Shown: positions 54,019 through 63,373, counted from the stretch's first letter. The stretch is 64,000 bases of DNA from JAMXLO01 sp963812505 (GCA_963812505.1 CAWEVM010000014.1:124001-188000), one strand, 5' to 3'. The notes: generated from the sequence alone by a model not told the origin. Program-made: numbers and translations.

Positions 54019-55677
54019 TTACCCTATCGGCTCCGGTCGCAGGCGTTGCGGCAGGCTGTTGAGCGAATCCGTGGTATCGAAGTCGCGCAGCACCGCGTCG
54101 TCGGCCATCTCCACCTCGGTCACCACCTCGAGATGCTTGCCGAGCAGAAACCGTGCGCCTGAATCTCCAGAGATCTGCAGTATCTCGGGGAAGAACTGCC
54201 GGTCCCACAGCATCGGGTTCCCTTGCTTGCCGCGGAACGTCGGCAGCACGATCAGCCTTCCCTCGTCGGGGTCGTACGTGGCGAGCAACCGGTCTATCAT
54301 TCGGCCAGTCACCAAGGGCATGTCGCCCAGGCAGACCAGCGCCGCCGCACACTCCTCGGGCACCGCGGCGATCCCTGACTTCAGACTGGCCGACAGTCCC
54401 TCCGCGTAATCGTCGGCGTGGACGTAGCGCACCGGTCGCCCGCCCAGCGCATGCTGAACCTGCTCCGATTGATGACCGGTCACCACCAGGATGGGACGCG
54501 CCTTGGATGACAGCACGTTGTCGACCACCCTCGCGATCATCGGCTTGCCCGTGCGATCGGCAACCAGCAGCTTGTTGTGCGGTGCCATCCGGCGTGACCT
54601 GCCGGCGCCGAGTACGATGGCCGCGATGGTGGGCGCGCTTCGCGGTGCTGCACCGGTGCGCGGGGTGGCCGGGGCCTTCTCGCGCGGCAACGGTCGCGTG
54701 TCGATCTCCTTCAGCAGGCCACCGACGCCCATCTTCATGATGTCAGACGGGCCGACCGATAGCCCGGCGAACAGCCTGGTCAGCACGAAGTCGATGCCGT
54801 TCAGCTTTGGACTGCGGGCGCATCCTGGCAGGACCAGTGCTGGGCGCGTACCAATGCGGCCAAGGCAGATCAGGTTGCCGGGGTCCACTGGCATGCCGAA
54901 GTGCAGAATCTCGCCTCCGGCGCGGACAATGCCGGAGGGGCCTACATCGCGTCGATCCACCACCGCCGAGGCGCCCACCACCAGCAATAGGTCGGCACCC
55001 TGGGAAATCAGTGTTTCCAGTGCCTTGCCGATCGGTGTTTCTTCATGCTGCGCATGCAGTGGCGGCAGCAGAGACCCGGTAAGCTGGGTGATCCGCTGTT
55101 CTGTCGCCGCGATGGTCTTCTCGGTGACGCTGTCCTTCAGGCCGGGCAGTTCGGTGACGACGAGACCGACCTTGAGGTGACGGAACGGGTGAACGGCCAA
55201 CGGCGAGCCGGCCTGGCGAATCAGCGCTTCGGCGACGGCAAGCACGTTTCCCGGCACCGAGAACGGGATGATCTTGACCGTGGCCACCAGGTCCTTCGGC
55301 GCGACGATGGCGTAGTCCGGCAAGGTCCCGAGGGTCAGTGACTCGTCGATCGTGTTGAGGCGGTTGATCATCGCCGTATCGACACGCAGCAGGCCCGGTA
55401 CCTCGGCAGTAAGGTTGACCCTGCCGGTGGCCGCGCGGGTACGCGCCAATAATGGCGAGACCAGGGGCTGGGCCAGGCGGTCGGCGGCGATGTCTTCGGG
55501 CACGTCGCCCGGTTCCAGCCGGGCGACGATGACCTCCTTGCGGTCCGCTTCGCGCAGCGCGGTCAACGCGGCCTCATCCAGCACCGATCCCTTTCGGATC
55601 ATCCGCTCGCCGACGCGCTGCGAGTGCGCCATGATGGCGCCGCGGGCTTCCTCCAGCGGGACTGGGCCGAATTTCAT
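54019..55677 (-). CDS. Molybdopterin-binding / MobA-like nucleotidyltransferase fusion (MocA-type)
   Basis: 552 residues. The N-terminal half is a MogA/MoeA-type molybdopterin-binding domain (about residues 200-310: LLLVVGASAVVDRRDVGPSG and LVLPGCARSPKLNG). The C-terminal half, about 345-550, is a MobA/MocA nucleotidyltransferase (IVLGAGRSRRM, PHNKLLVADRTGKPMIARV, VCLGDMPLVTG). MocA transfers CMP to molybdopterin to give the MCD cofactor of CO-dehydrogenase-type hydroxylases. Start overlaps the preceding xdhC-type stop as ATGA. Confidence 0.88.
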   Translation of the reverse strand: MKFGPVPLEEARGAIMAHSQRVGERMIRKGSVLDEAALTALREADRKEVIVARLEPGDVPEDIAADRLAQPLVSPLLARTRAATGRVNLTAEVPGLLRVDTAMINRLNTIDESLTLGTLPDYAIVAPKDLVATVKIIPFSVPGNVLAVAEALIRQAGSPLAVHPFRHLKVGLVVTELPGLKDSVTEKTIAATEQRITQLTGSLLPPLHAQHEETPIGKALETLISQGADLLLVVGASAVVDRRDVGPSGIVRAGGEILHFGMPVDPGNLICLGRIGTRPALVLPGCARSPKLNGIDFVLTRLFAGLSVGPSDIMKMGVGGLLKEIDTRPLPREKAPATPRTGAAPRSAPTIAAIVLGAGRSRRMAPHNKLLVADRTGKPMIARVVDNVLSSKARPILVVTGHQSEQVQHALGGRPVRYVHADDYAEGLSASLKSGIAAVPEECAAALVCLGDMPLVTGRMIDRLLATYDPDEGRLIVLPTFRGKQGNPMLWDRQFFPEILQISGDSGARFLLGKHLEVVTEVEMADDAVLRDFDTTDSLNSLPQRLRPEPIG

Positions 55678-56378
55678 GCCGCCAGTGGCTGCTTCTGCGG
55701 CACTGCCGCACCACGCCGCACTGCCACGAGCTCCGCGATAATGGACAGCGCAATTTCCGGTGCCGTGACCGCCTCGATGTTGAGGCCGACGGGACCCTGA
55801 ATGCGCGCCAGTGCTGCCTCGCCGTGGCCGAGCTCGCGGAGCCGCTTCAACCGCGCGGCATGGGTTCGCCGCGAGCCGAGCGAGCCGATGTAGAACGCCG
55901 GCGACTTCAGCGCACGGTCCAGCGCGGGATCGTCAAGCTTCGGGTCGTGGGTGAGGGTCACGACCGCCGTGCGGGAATCAGGCCGCAGCTCGTCCATCGC
56001 CTCGTCAGGCCACGCGGTGGAGACCGTCACGTTGGGGAAGCGCTCATCAGACGCGAACGATCGGCGCGGATCGACGACGATGACGGCGAAGCCGCACTGC
56101 GTGGCGAACGGCACCAGCGCTTGCGCGATATGCACCGCGCCGACCACGATCAGGCGCAGTGGCGGGTTGTGCGCATGCAGGAACCAGTCGGTTCCGTCGA
56201 TCTTCACCGTGCCGCTTTCGTCAGATTGCAGCACCTGCTCGGCTGCGGCGTTCAGTTCCGGCGAGGTGCCGGGATCCGGCAGGAGCCGCTGCGCGCCATC
56301 CGGGAGACGAGTGGCGAGCACGACCGGGCGCTTTTCGTGCTTAGCCGCTTCCATGGCGGCGAGGATTTCGGGGGTCAT
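55674..56378 (-). CDS. XdhC/CoxF-type protein, Rossmann domain
   Basis: 234 residues carrying the XdhC C-terminal Rossmann-like domain: PPLRLIVVGAVHIAQALVP, VTLTHDPKLDDPAL, and YIGSLGSRRTHAARLKRL. This domain loads or sulfurates molybdenum cofactor. The gene begins 37 bases after the short N-terminal XdhC-type gene and ends overlapping the mocA-type start. Confidence 0.88.
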   Translation of the reverse strand: MTPEILAAMEAAKHEKRPVVLATRLPDGAQRLLPDPGTSPELNAAAEQVLQSDESGTVKIDGTDWFLHAHNPPLRLIVVGAVHIAQALVPFATQCGFAVIVVDPRRSFASDERFPNVTVSTAWPDEAMDELRPDSRTAVVTLTHDPKLDDPALDRALKSPAFYIGSLGSRRTHAARLKRLRELGHGEAALARIQGPVGLNIEAVTAPEIALSIIAELVAVRRGAAVPQKQPLAA

Positions 56379-56415
56379 AGCGATCGCTCCCTCACGCCAA
56401 TCAGCGGCACCGGCC

Positions 56416-56742
56416 TCACGACAGCTTCTCCACGAAGACTTTCACCTTGCCGCCGCAGGCCAGGCCAACCTCCCATGCACGCTCGTGCGTCACGCCGAAA
56501 TCCAGCAGTTGCGGTGTGCCGGTGTCGATTGTCTTCATCGCCGCATCGGCCACTGCGCCCTCGATGCAGCCACCCGACACCGAGCCCGCCATCTTGCCCG
56601 ACTTGGTTACCGCCATCTGGCTGCCGGCAGGGCGAGGCGAACTGCCCCAGGTCTCGGTGACCGTCGCAACGGCGACCTGCTCTCCGGCGGCGCGCCACAA
56701 TGCGGCGGTGCTCAGTACATCCTCGGTTTCTGCGATGCTCAT
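56416..56742 (-). CDS. XdhC/CoxI-type N-terminal domain protein
   Basis: 108 residues, the XdhC N-terminal domain alone: TETWGSSPRPAGSQMAV and GSVSGGCIEGAV. In many bacteria this is fused to the Rossmann part that here is a separate gene downstream. The start overlaps the coxE stop as ATGA. It should act with its neighbour as one maturation factor. Confidence 0.88.
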   Translation of the reverse strand: MSIAETEDVLSTAALWRAAGEQVAVATVTETWGSSPRPAGSQMAVTKSGKMAGSVSGGCIEGAVADAAMKTIDTGTPQLLDFGVTHERAWEVGLACGGKVKVFVEKLS

Positions 56743-57956
56743 GACGCCATCCTTTCAGGCTCGCCCGCCGCCGCCAAGACTGTGCGTCGCGGGGCAGGGC
56801 GGGACAGGAGATCGACCAGCGCGCGCAGGCTGGCCAGGTTGTGCACGGGTCGAAAGTCGTCCACGTGCGGCAGCATTGCGCGTATGCCCTGTGATTTTGG
56901 TTCGAAGCCGGCCCAGCGCAACAGCGGATTGAGCCAGATCAGCCGTCGGCAGGAACGATGCAGGCGATCCATGTTTTCCGCCAGACCGCGCGCGCCATCA
57001 CGATCCAGTCCGTCGGTGATCAGCAGCACGATCGCGCCCTGCGCCAGCACGCGGCGCGCCCAGAAGCGATTGAAGGAATCGAGTGCCTCGCCGATCCGCG
57101 TGCCGCCGGACCAATCGGGCACGACATGCGAGACCATCTGAAACGCGACCTCAGCGTCGCGATGGCGAAGCTGTCGCGTGACGTTGGACAGCCGCGTGCC
57201 AAACAGAAAGACATGTACGCGGTCGCGGTCGTTGGTCACCGCGTGCAGGAAGAGCATCAGGATCTGCGCATAGCGCGACATCGATCCGGAGATGTCGCAG
57301 AGCACGACGAGCGGCGGCGGGCGTGTCACCTGCCGGTTGCGTGCGATGGTGACGATCTCCCCGCCCTGTCGCAGGCTCTGTCGGATCGTGCGGCGCAGGT
57401 CGGTGACCGGCCCCAGTGGATCAGCGCGCAGCCGTCGTGTGCGCCTCGCGTCGAGCGGCAGCACGAGGCGACGGATTTCCCGCTTTGCCTGATCAATCTC
57501 CTCGGCGCTCATCGCCTCGAAGTCCATGTGCTGCAGGCGTTCGCGATCCGATACGGTGAGCACCGCGTCCGTCACCGGCGGTTCGTCCTCGACACGCGAC
57601 TTCATCTCGCGCGGCTTGGCCATTGCTTCGGCGACGCGACGGCTGCCGGGCGGTGGCCGGTCCTTGGGCCTGTCTTTTTGCGCATCGAGCAGCGCTATCG
57701 CCGCAGCCTGCTCGGCAGCCGTGGGATCGCGCCAGAACAAGTTGAACGCCTGGTCGAATACGTCCTGATGTTCGTGGCGATGGATCATCGCCGAACGCAA
57801 TGCGGTGCGCGCCTGCGTGCGATTGCCGATATCGACCAGCGAAAGCGCGCGCTGGCCCGCGAGCGACTCGGCGGGCCCAACGGGCAAACCGGCACGGCGC
57901 AGCATTCGTGCAAAATGCATGACATTGGCGGCGAGGGTAGGCGAGGTGGCAGTCAT
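56739..57956 (-). CDS. coxE: CoxE-like VWA-domain protein
   Basis: 405 residues. The C-terminal VWA-type domain has the MIDAS LCDISGSMSRYA and later GALDSFNRFWARR with VLLITDGLDRDG. The N-terminal region includes arginine-rich helices. CoxE works with the CoxD AAA+ ATPase to complete the Cu/Mo-S site or cofactor sulfuration in molybdenum hydroxylases. Start at 57956 overlaps the chaC stop by ATGA. Confidence 0.88.
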   Translation of the reverse strand: MTATSPTLAANVMHFARMLRRAGLPVGPAESLAGQRALSLVDIGNRTQARTALRSAMIHRHEHQDVFDQAFNLFWRDPTAAEQAAAIALLDAQKDRPKDRPPPGSRRVAEAMAKPREMKSRVEDEPPVTDAVLTVSDRERLQHMDFEAMSAEEIDQAKREIRRLVLPLDARRTRRLRADPLGPVTDLRRTIRQSLRQGGEIVTIARNRQVTRPPPLVVLCDISGSMSRYAQILMLFLHAVTNDRDRVHVFLFGTRLSNVTRQLRHRDAEVAFQMVSHVVPDWSGGTRIGEALDSFNRFWARRVLAQGAIVLLITDGLDRDGARGLAENMDRLHRSCRRLIWLNPLLRWAGFEPKSQGIRAMLPHVDDFRPVHNLASLRALVDLLSRPAPRRTVLAAAGEPERMAS

Positions 57957-58663
57957 CCCTGTTGCTCTCCGACCAACATCCACAACCGCTCCAACCTTCG
58001 GTCGCGCAACCCGGCAGCACGCAATGCCTCAAGCGTCGATGAGAGGTAGGCGGCACAACTGCCGAGAGCGCCCGTGGCGGTCGCGATATGCGTGGCAGCC
58101 AGCATGTCGTCGAGACGTCCGGCGTAGCGCAGGTGTGCACGGTTGGCGACGAAGGTAACGGCACGCACCGGCCCATCGGCGGTCGTCGCGGTCACCCAGC
58201 GGGATTGATACGCCCCGGTGAACAGTTCCCGCCGCCACGCAAGCAGCAGTTCCGACCGCGCGTCGGCTGCAGGAATGCGGAACAGCAGGCCAGCGCAACA
58301 TCCGCCGCGCTCCAGCGCCAGCATCAAGCCGGGATTGTCGGGCGATCCTCGGCCACCGTGCAGCCAGAGGCAGAAGCGCCGATGCCAGCCATGCACGGCG
58401 CCTGCGCGACTTTCGGCGAAGTCGATCGCCGGGTTCCACATCAGCGAGCCATAGCCGAACAGCCACACATCGCCCTGCGTGTGCTGGCTCAAGGTGGCGT
58501 CAAGATCGGCCTCAATCTCGGCGTCCGACAGAAACGCTGTGCCGGGCGGCATGAGCCGGCGGGCGGCCGCAAGGAGTGAGCCGTCGCGCAGTGCCTCGCG
58601 GGTTACGACTTGCCGCCACTTCTCGCCCAGGCCGAGGCCGGGGTCCGAACGCCCCTGTGTCAC
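57953..58663 (-). CDS. ChaC-like gamma-glutamylcyclotransferase
   Basis: 236 residues. The GGCT fold opens with LFGYGSLMWNPAIDF, the family's nucleotide/glutamyl pocket motif. FCLWLHGGRGSPDNPGLM and a catalytic-type Glu in RRELFTGAY follow the glutathione-specific ChaC pattern. These enzymes split gamma-glutamyl bonds, usually degrading glutathione to 5-oxoproline and Cys-Gly. Start overlaps coxD (GTGA) and stop overlaps coxE (ATGA), so it is a full operon member. Confidence 0.88.
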   Translation of the reverse strand: MTQGRSDPGLGLGEKWRQVVTREALRDGSLLAAARRLMPPGTAFLSDAEIEADLDATLSQHTQGDVWLFGYGSLMWNPAIDFAESRAGAVHGWHRRFCLWLHGGRGSPDNPGLMLALERGGCCAGLLFRIPAADARSELLLAWRRELFTGAYQSRWVTATTADGPVRAVTFVANRAHLRYAGRLDDMLAATHIATATGALGSCAAYLSSTLEALRAAGLRDRRLERLWMLVGEQQG

Positions 58664-59562
58664 TCTGCGGCCTGCCGTGATTCAGTCACCAGTCGTGCCG
58701 TCTCAGCGCCGCGGACCTTCGCGATATCATCCTGATATTTCAGCAAAACACCGAGAGTTTCGTCCACGGCGGCCGGCGCCAGTTCGGTCTGATTCAGATA
58801 CGTCAGCGCCTGTGCCCAGTCGATCGTTTCGGCGACACCGGGAAGTTTGAACAGGTCCTCGCTTCTCAGCCTCTGCACGAAAGCGACAACCTGCGCGGAC
58901 AGATGCTCCGGCACCGCGGGCGCCTTGGCCGCCAGAATCGCCCGCTCGCGCGCGGCACTGGGATAGTCCACCCAGTGATACAGGCACCGACGCCGGATCG
59001 CGTCATGCACCTCCCGCGTGCGGTTAGAGGTGATCACTACCGCCGGCCGCGTGCGCGCGCGGACCGTGCCAAATTCGGGGACCGTGATCTGGAAATCCGC
59101 CAGTAGCTCCAGCAGGAACGCCTCGAACGGCTCGTCTGCGCGATCGAGTTCGTCGATCAACAGCACCGCCGGCGGCAGGTCTGGGTCGATCGCCGACAGC
59201 AACGGCCGGGCCAACAGGTATTTGCGCGTGTAGATGTCGCTGGCCAATTCGTTCGGGTCGGTCTGCCCCGCAGCCTCGCCCAGCCGGATCGCCATGAGCT
59301 GGCGTGCGTGGTCCCACTCATAGGCAGCCGCCGACAGGTCCATCCCATCGTAGCATTGCAACCGGACCAGCCGGCGTCCCAGTCCCTCCGCCAGCACCTT
59401 GGCAATCTCGGTCTTGCCTGTGCCGGGCTCACCCTCCAGGAATAGCGGGCGGTGCATGGCGAGCGCCAGATGGACAGCGGTCGCTAATTCGTGATCGGCG
59501 ATGTAGCCCTGATCGGCAAGCAGCTTGGCCGTGTCGGCGACGGTCGCTGGCAGACCAGCCAC
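58660..59562 (-). CDS. coxD: CoxD-like MoxR AAA+ ATPase
   Basis: 300 residues. Walker A GEPGTGKT, Walker B VLLIDELDRADE, sensor region ITSNRTREVHDAIRRRCLYHW, and the MoxR helical lid. CoxD is a chaperone for active-site maturation of form I and II hydroxylases. The GTG start overlaps the coxG stop (TAGTG), and its stop overlaps the chaC start. Confidence 0.9.
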   Translation of the reverse strand: MAGLPATVADTAKLLADQGYIADHELATAVHLALAMHRPLFLEGEPGTGKTEIAKVLAEGLGRRLVRLQCYDGMDLSAAAYEWDHARQLMAIRLGEAAGQTDPNELASDIYTRKYLLARPLLSAIDPDLPPAVLLIDELDRADEPFEAFLLELLADFQITVPEFGTVRARTRPAVVITSNRTREVHDAIRRRCLYHWVDYPSAARERAILAAKAPAVPEHLSAQVVAFVQRLRSEDLFKLPGVAETIDWAQALTYLNQTELAPAAVDETLGVLLKYQDDIAKVRGAETARLVTESRQAAE

Positions 59563-60191
59563 TACAGCATGCTTCCGAGGATCAGGACCAACATGAACAG
59601 GTAGATCGCTCCGCCGATCCAGGCGACGATCGGCAGTCCGAAAGGTTCGCGGGGTATAAGGGCGAGGACGCCGATGGCGGAGGGCACTTCTCTGCTTGGC
59701 GACGGCCGGGGTGGGGGCGCCTGTTCAGCGAGCGGGACCGCCACCGGCACCGGTGGCACCACCTGTGCGCCGAACCGGTCGAAAAACGAGTCCGCCATCT
59801 GCTTTGCGGTGGCGTCGATCAGCCGTGCGCCAAGCTGGGCAATTTTGCCGCCGACCTGGGCGTGGACCTCGTAACGCAGCAGGGTGGCGGCGCCGGCGTC
59901 CTCCAGGTGAACCTTGGCGCCGCCCTTGGCGAAGCCGGCGACCCCGCCCTGGCCTTCGCCGCCGATCGTGTATCCGTTCGGCGGGTCGATGTCGGTCAGG
60001 TGCACGGCACCGCTGAATCGCGCCGCGATCGGGCCAATCTTCACCGCGGCGGTCGCTTTCATGTCGGTGTCCGACAGTTTCTCCAGGCTCTCGCAACCCG
60101 GAATGCTGGCCTTCAGCACTGCCGGGTCATTGAGCGCCTGCCATACGGTTTGGCGCGGCGCCTCGATGCGCCGCTCACCTGTCATGTCCAT
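59562..60191 (-). CDS. coxG: CoxG-like SRPBCC protein with C-terminal membrane anchor
   Basis: 209 residues. The N-terminal SRPBCC/CoxG fold reads ERRIEAPRQTVWQALNDPAVL, then GYTIGGEGQGGVAGFAKGG. A proline-rich linker follows, then a single helix near the C-terminus (LPIVAWIGGAIYLFMLVLIL). CoxG is thought to tether CO-dehydrogenase-type enzymes to the membrane. First gene of the operon, divergent from an ion transporter gene. Confidence 0.85.
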   Translation of the reverse strand: MDMTGERRIEAPRQTVWQALNDPAVLKASIPGCESLEKLSDTDMKATAAVKIGPIAARFSGAVHLTDIDPPNGYTIGGEGQGGVAGFAKGGAKVHLEDAGAATLLRYEVHAQVGGKIAQLGARLIDATAKQMADSFFDRFGAQVVPPVPVAVPLAEQAPPPRPSPSREVPSAIGVLALIPREPFGLPIVAWIGGAIYLFMLVLILGSML

Positions 60192-60241
60192 TGGACCGAA
60201 TTCCGTTGTGCGCGTCGGACGTTACTTGCAGGGTCGGGGGC

Positions 60242-61561
60242 ATGCAATCAAGCGCACCTGCCGTGGCTTGGGGGCTGCCTTTCGCTGGCCTGTTGGCATC
60301 GATGGCGGTGTTCCCGATCGTTGCGCCGCGGTTCTGGCACCGCCGGATGTGGGGCGTGGCCTTTGCCTGGAGTGCCGTGCTGGTGCTGTGCCAGGCCTTG
60401 GCAAGTGGGCCCGGCGCCGCGGCGGCGGCCGTCCGGCACGCGCTGTTGATCGACTACCTGCCATTCGTGACGCTGCTGCTGGCGCTGTACACCGCCGGCG
60501 GCGGCGTACTCCTGCGTGGCGGACCGGCGGGCACGCCAGGAGGCAATACGGCGATGCTGGCGCTCGGCATGGCGATGGCAGTGCCGATGGGCACGACCGG
60601 CGCCTCGATGGTGCTGATTCACCCGCTGCTCCGCGCCAACGCCCATCGTCGGCGCAAGGTGCATCTGGTGCTCTTCGTCATCGTGATGATTGCCAACGCG
60701 TCCGGCGCGCTCACGCCCCTCGGCAATCCGCCGCTGTATATCGGATTGCTGCAAGGTGTGCCGTTCTTCTGGCCGGCCATTCACCTGCTGGCGCCACTTC
60801 TGATCGTGGTCGCCCCGCTGCTGGCATCGTTCTACCTGATCGATCGCCATCTTGCGGCGAGTGAGCCGCCGGCGCCGCGAGCGGAGCGCTGGCGGGTGCG
60901 GGGCTGGGGAAATCTGGCGCTAATCCTCCTGGTGATCCTCGTTGTGCTGGCGCAAGGCTTCGCGCCGCCACGGGCTGTTACGCTGCTGGGCGAACCGGTG
61001 GTTTTGGCGCAGCTCGGTGGCGTCGCTGTGCTGGTGCTGGTGACCCTGGCCTCCGCCGCGTTCACGCCCCGGGCAATTCGCCAGTCGAACGATTTCACCT
61101 GGCATCCGATAGCCGAAGTGGCGATACTGTTCGCGGCCATCTTCATCACCATTGGACCGGTCAGCGCGATGCTAGAGGCGGGGCTCGATGGGCCCCTCGC
61201 GCCGCTGCTGCGATTGAGCCGGGACAATGCCGGGCAGAACAATCCTCTCATCTTTTTTTGGCTGACCGGGATCCTGTCTGCGCTGCTCGACAACGCGCCG
61301 ACCTACCTGGTGTTCTTCAAGCTGGCTGGTATCAGACCGCCCGCACTTTCCGGTACCGATGGCGTCACGCTCATGGCGGTATCGGCGGGAGCGGTGTTCT
61401 TTGGCGGGCTCACCTACATCGGCAACGCGCCAAACATGATGCTGCGCGCGATCGCCGCGCATCGTGGAGTGCGGATGCCGGGGTTCTTCGGCTATTCCCT
61501 GCTGGCTTCCACGCTGTTGCTGCCGATCCTTGCACTGGTGGGCCTGGTCTTCTTCGGTTAG
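60242..61561 (+). CDS. Ion transporter superfamily permease (NhaD/ArsB-like)
   Basis: 439 residues, about 11 hydrophobic helices. Motifs NASGALTPLGNPPLYIGLL and FFGGLTYIGNAPNMMLRAIA are paired GNP/GNA-type re-entrant loops typical of the ion transporter superfamily, including NhaD and citrate/dicarboxylate carriers. GGGG precedes the ATG at 60242. Ion and substrate unknown; a sodium:proton antiporter label is common for relatives. Confidence 0.78.
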   Translation: MQSSAPAVAWGLPFAGLLASMAVFPIVAPRFWHRRMWGVAFAWSAVLVLCQALASGPGAAAAAVRHALLIDYLPFVTLLLALYTAGGGVLLRGGPAGTPGGNTAMLALGMAMAVPMGTTGASMVLIHPLLRANAHRRRKVHLVLFVIVMIANASGALTPLGNPPLYIGLLQGVPFFWPAIHLLAPLLIVVAPLLASFYLIDRHLAASEPPAPRAERWRVRGWGNLALILLVILVVLAQGFAPPRAVTLLGEPVVLAQLGGVAVLVLVTLASAAFTPRAIRQSNDFTWHPIAEVAILFAAIFITIGPVSAMLEAGLDGPLAPLLRLSRDNAGQNNPLIFFWLTGILSALLDNAPTYLVFFKLAGIRPPALSGTDGVTLMAVSAGAVFFGGLTYIGNAPNMMLRAIAAHRGVRMPGFFGYSLLASTLLLPILALVGLVFFG

Positions 61562-61630
61562 CACGCGCAGCACTGTCCTTCTCCCGAGCCTTCGGCTAAG
61601 CCGTTTGCCGCTCAGCGCGGAGTTCGTCCC

Positions 61631-62551
61631 ATGACCTATCTGGTTGCCACCGATCTGCCCACCGCTCCTGCGGGTGAGCGGTTCCGGGCGTTGCTTGCCC
61701 GGTCAGGCATCTTGCAGATGCCGGGAGCGCACAACGGCATGGCAGCGTTGCAGGCGAAGGCGGCGGGGTTCGAGGCACTGTATTTGTCCGGTGCCGCGAT
61801 GACCGCGTCGATGGGCATTCCCGACCTTGGCATGATCACGGTGGATGAGGTTTGCTTCTTCGTTCGCCAGATCACCCGAGCGACCGGACTGCCGCTGCTG
61901 GTCGATGGTGACACCGGTTACGGCGAGGCGCTCAACGTCATGCACATGGTGCGAAGTTTCGAGGACGCCGGCGCTGCCGCGGTTCACATCGAGGATCAGT
62001 TGCTGCCAAAAAAGTGCGGCCACCTGAACGACAAGAAGCTTGCCGATCCGCAGGACATGGCGATCAAGATCGCCGCCGCGCGTCGCGCTCGCCGCAATCT
62101 GTTCATCGTCGCGCGCACCGATGCCGCGGCAAGCGAAGGCATGGATGGCGCGGTGGGGCGTGCGAAGCTGTATCTCGAGGCTGGCGCCGATGCGATCTTC
62201 CCCGAGGCACTGATCACAGCTGAGATGTTCCGCACGTTTGCCTCGCGCGTCGCTGCGCCGCTGCTTGCCAACATGACGGAATTCGGCCGCACGCCGTTCT
62301 TCACAGCGGCGGAGTTCCAGGACATGGGTTACCGGATGGTGATCTGGCCGGTGAGTTCGCTGCGTGTCGCCAACAAGGCGCAGGCAGCCTTGTATGCCGC
62401 GATCCGTCGCGACGGCGGGACGCAGTCGATGCTGGAGCAAATGCAGACCCGCGCCGAACTCTACGCTGCGATCGGCTACCACGACTACGAGGCGTTGGAC
62501 GCAAGCATTGTGAAGACAGTGATCCCCGAGGGCATGCCTCAGCGTCAGTGA
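61631..62551 (+). CDS. 2-methylisocitrate lyase / PEP mutase family
   Basis: 306 residues of the isocitrate lyase/PEP mutase TIM barrel. LVDGDTGYG and the catalytic signature KKCGHLN at about residue 127 identify methylisocitrate-lyase-type enzymes; VEIEDQLLPKK-like HIEDQLLPKK lies just before. It cleaves 2-methylisocitrate to succinate and pyruvate (propionate degradation) or acts as an oxaloacetate decarboxylase-type variant. No prpC or prpD nearby. Confidence 0.85.
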   Translation: MTYLVATDLPTAPAGERFRALLARSGILQMPGAHNGMAALQAKAAGFEALYLSGAAMTASMGIPDLGMITVDEVCFFVRQITRATGLPLLVDGDTGYGEALNVMHMVRSFEDAGAAAVHIEDQLLPKKCGHLNDKKLADPQDMAIKIAAARRARRNLFIVARTDAAASEGMDGAVGRAKLYLEAGADAIFPEALITAEMFRTFASRVAAPLLANMTEFGRTPFFTAAEFQDMGYRMVIWPVSSLRVANKAQAALYAAIRRDGGTQSMLEQMQTRAELYAAIGYHDYEALDASIVKTVIPEGMPQRQ

Positions 62552-62564
62552 AAGATTGCGCCGT

Positions 62565-63044
62565 ATGAATCGCCGCCATGTTTTGATGCTGCTGGCACTC
62601 GCGCCACTGCCGGCCAACGCTCAGAGCCCCAATCCGACCGGTCCGCAGCCGGAACTGCCAAAGGAGCGGCTGGTGATCACCACGCGTGACGGCGTGCATC
62701 ACGAACTCAGTGTGGAGATGGCGACCACGTCCGATCAGCAGACTGTAGGGCTGATGTCTCGACCGAGCGTTCCGGCCGAGGGTGGGATGCTGTTCGATTG
62801 GGGTATCCCGCGCGACTCGCAGATGTGGATGCGCAACACGATCGCGCCGCTCGACATGGTGTTCATCAATGCTGATGGCACCATCCGCTCGATCGCGGAG
62901 AACACGGTGCCGCAAAGCCTGGCGGTGATCGACAGCCGCGGTCCGGTGCGGGCGACGCTGGAACTGGCGGCGGGAACGACGGCGCGGCTGAACATCCGGG
63001 TCGGCGACAAGGTTCAGCAACGGATCTTTGGCAACGCGCCTTGA
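62565..63044 (+). CDS. DUF192 family secreted protein
   Basis: 159 residues. Signal segment RRHVLMLLALAPLPANAQ, then the DUF192 domain with QQTVGLMSRPSVPAEGGMLFDW and MWMRNTIAPLDMVFI. The domain is a small beta-rich fold, probably periplasmic, of unknown activity. It starts 13 bases after the PrpB-like stop. An in-frame TTG at 62556 is an alternative. Confidence 0.82.
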   Translation: MNRRHVLMLLALAPLPANAQSPNPTGPQPELPKERLVITTRDGVHHELSVEMATTSDQQTVGLMSRPSVPAEGGMLFDWGIPRDSQMWMRNTIAPLDMVFINADGTIRSIAENTVPQSLAVIDSRGPVRATLELAAGTTARLNIRVGDKVQQRIFGNAP

Positions 63045-63050
63045 GCCAGC

Positions 63051-63233
63051 CTATTCCGAGAGACTGTCCCGCGCACGCTCGAACACCCTGAGCGCGAGCA
63101 GCGCGCCTGCAAGCCCGATGACAAACGCGGCGACGCCTCCCCAAATGGCTGGTCTGGTTCCACCGATAGCCCCGCCGACGGCCGCGCCGACGATCATCAG
63201 CACGAAGGGAATCAGGCAACCGAGCGCAGGCAT
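63051..63233 (-). CDS. Small membrane protein
   Basis: 60 residues from ATG 63233, with GGAGG nine bases upstream. Two hydrophobic helices, with glycine pattern GAAVGGAIGGTRPAIWGG and a short charged C-terminus. Function unknown. Confidence 0.6.
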   Translation of the reverse strand: MPALGCLIPFVLMIVGAAVGGAIGGTRPAIWGGVAAFVIGLAGALLALRVFERARDSLSE

Positions 63234-63373
63234 TTTCCGTGACCTCCCGAGGGGCGCTGACATATTGCGACACGGGACTGGGACGGTCACGTGCGCAGCG
63301 AAGCGTTTACTGAGGCGCCTGCGTTATGCTAGCGCCTGTTCTGGAGCCCTTGGGCGAGCCAGAGGGTGACAAG

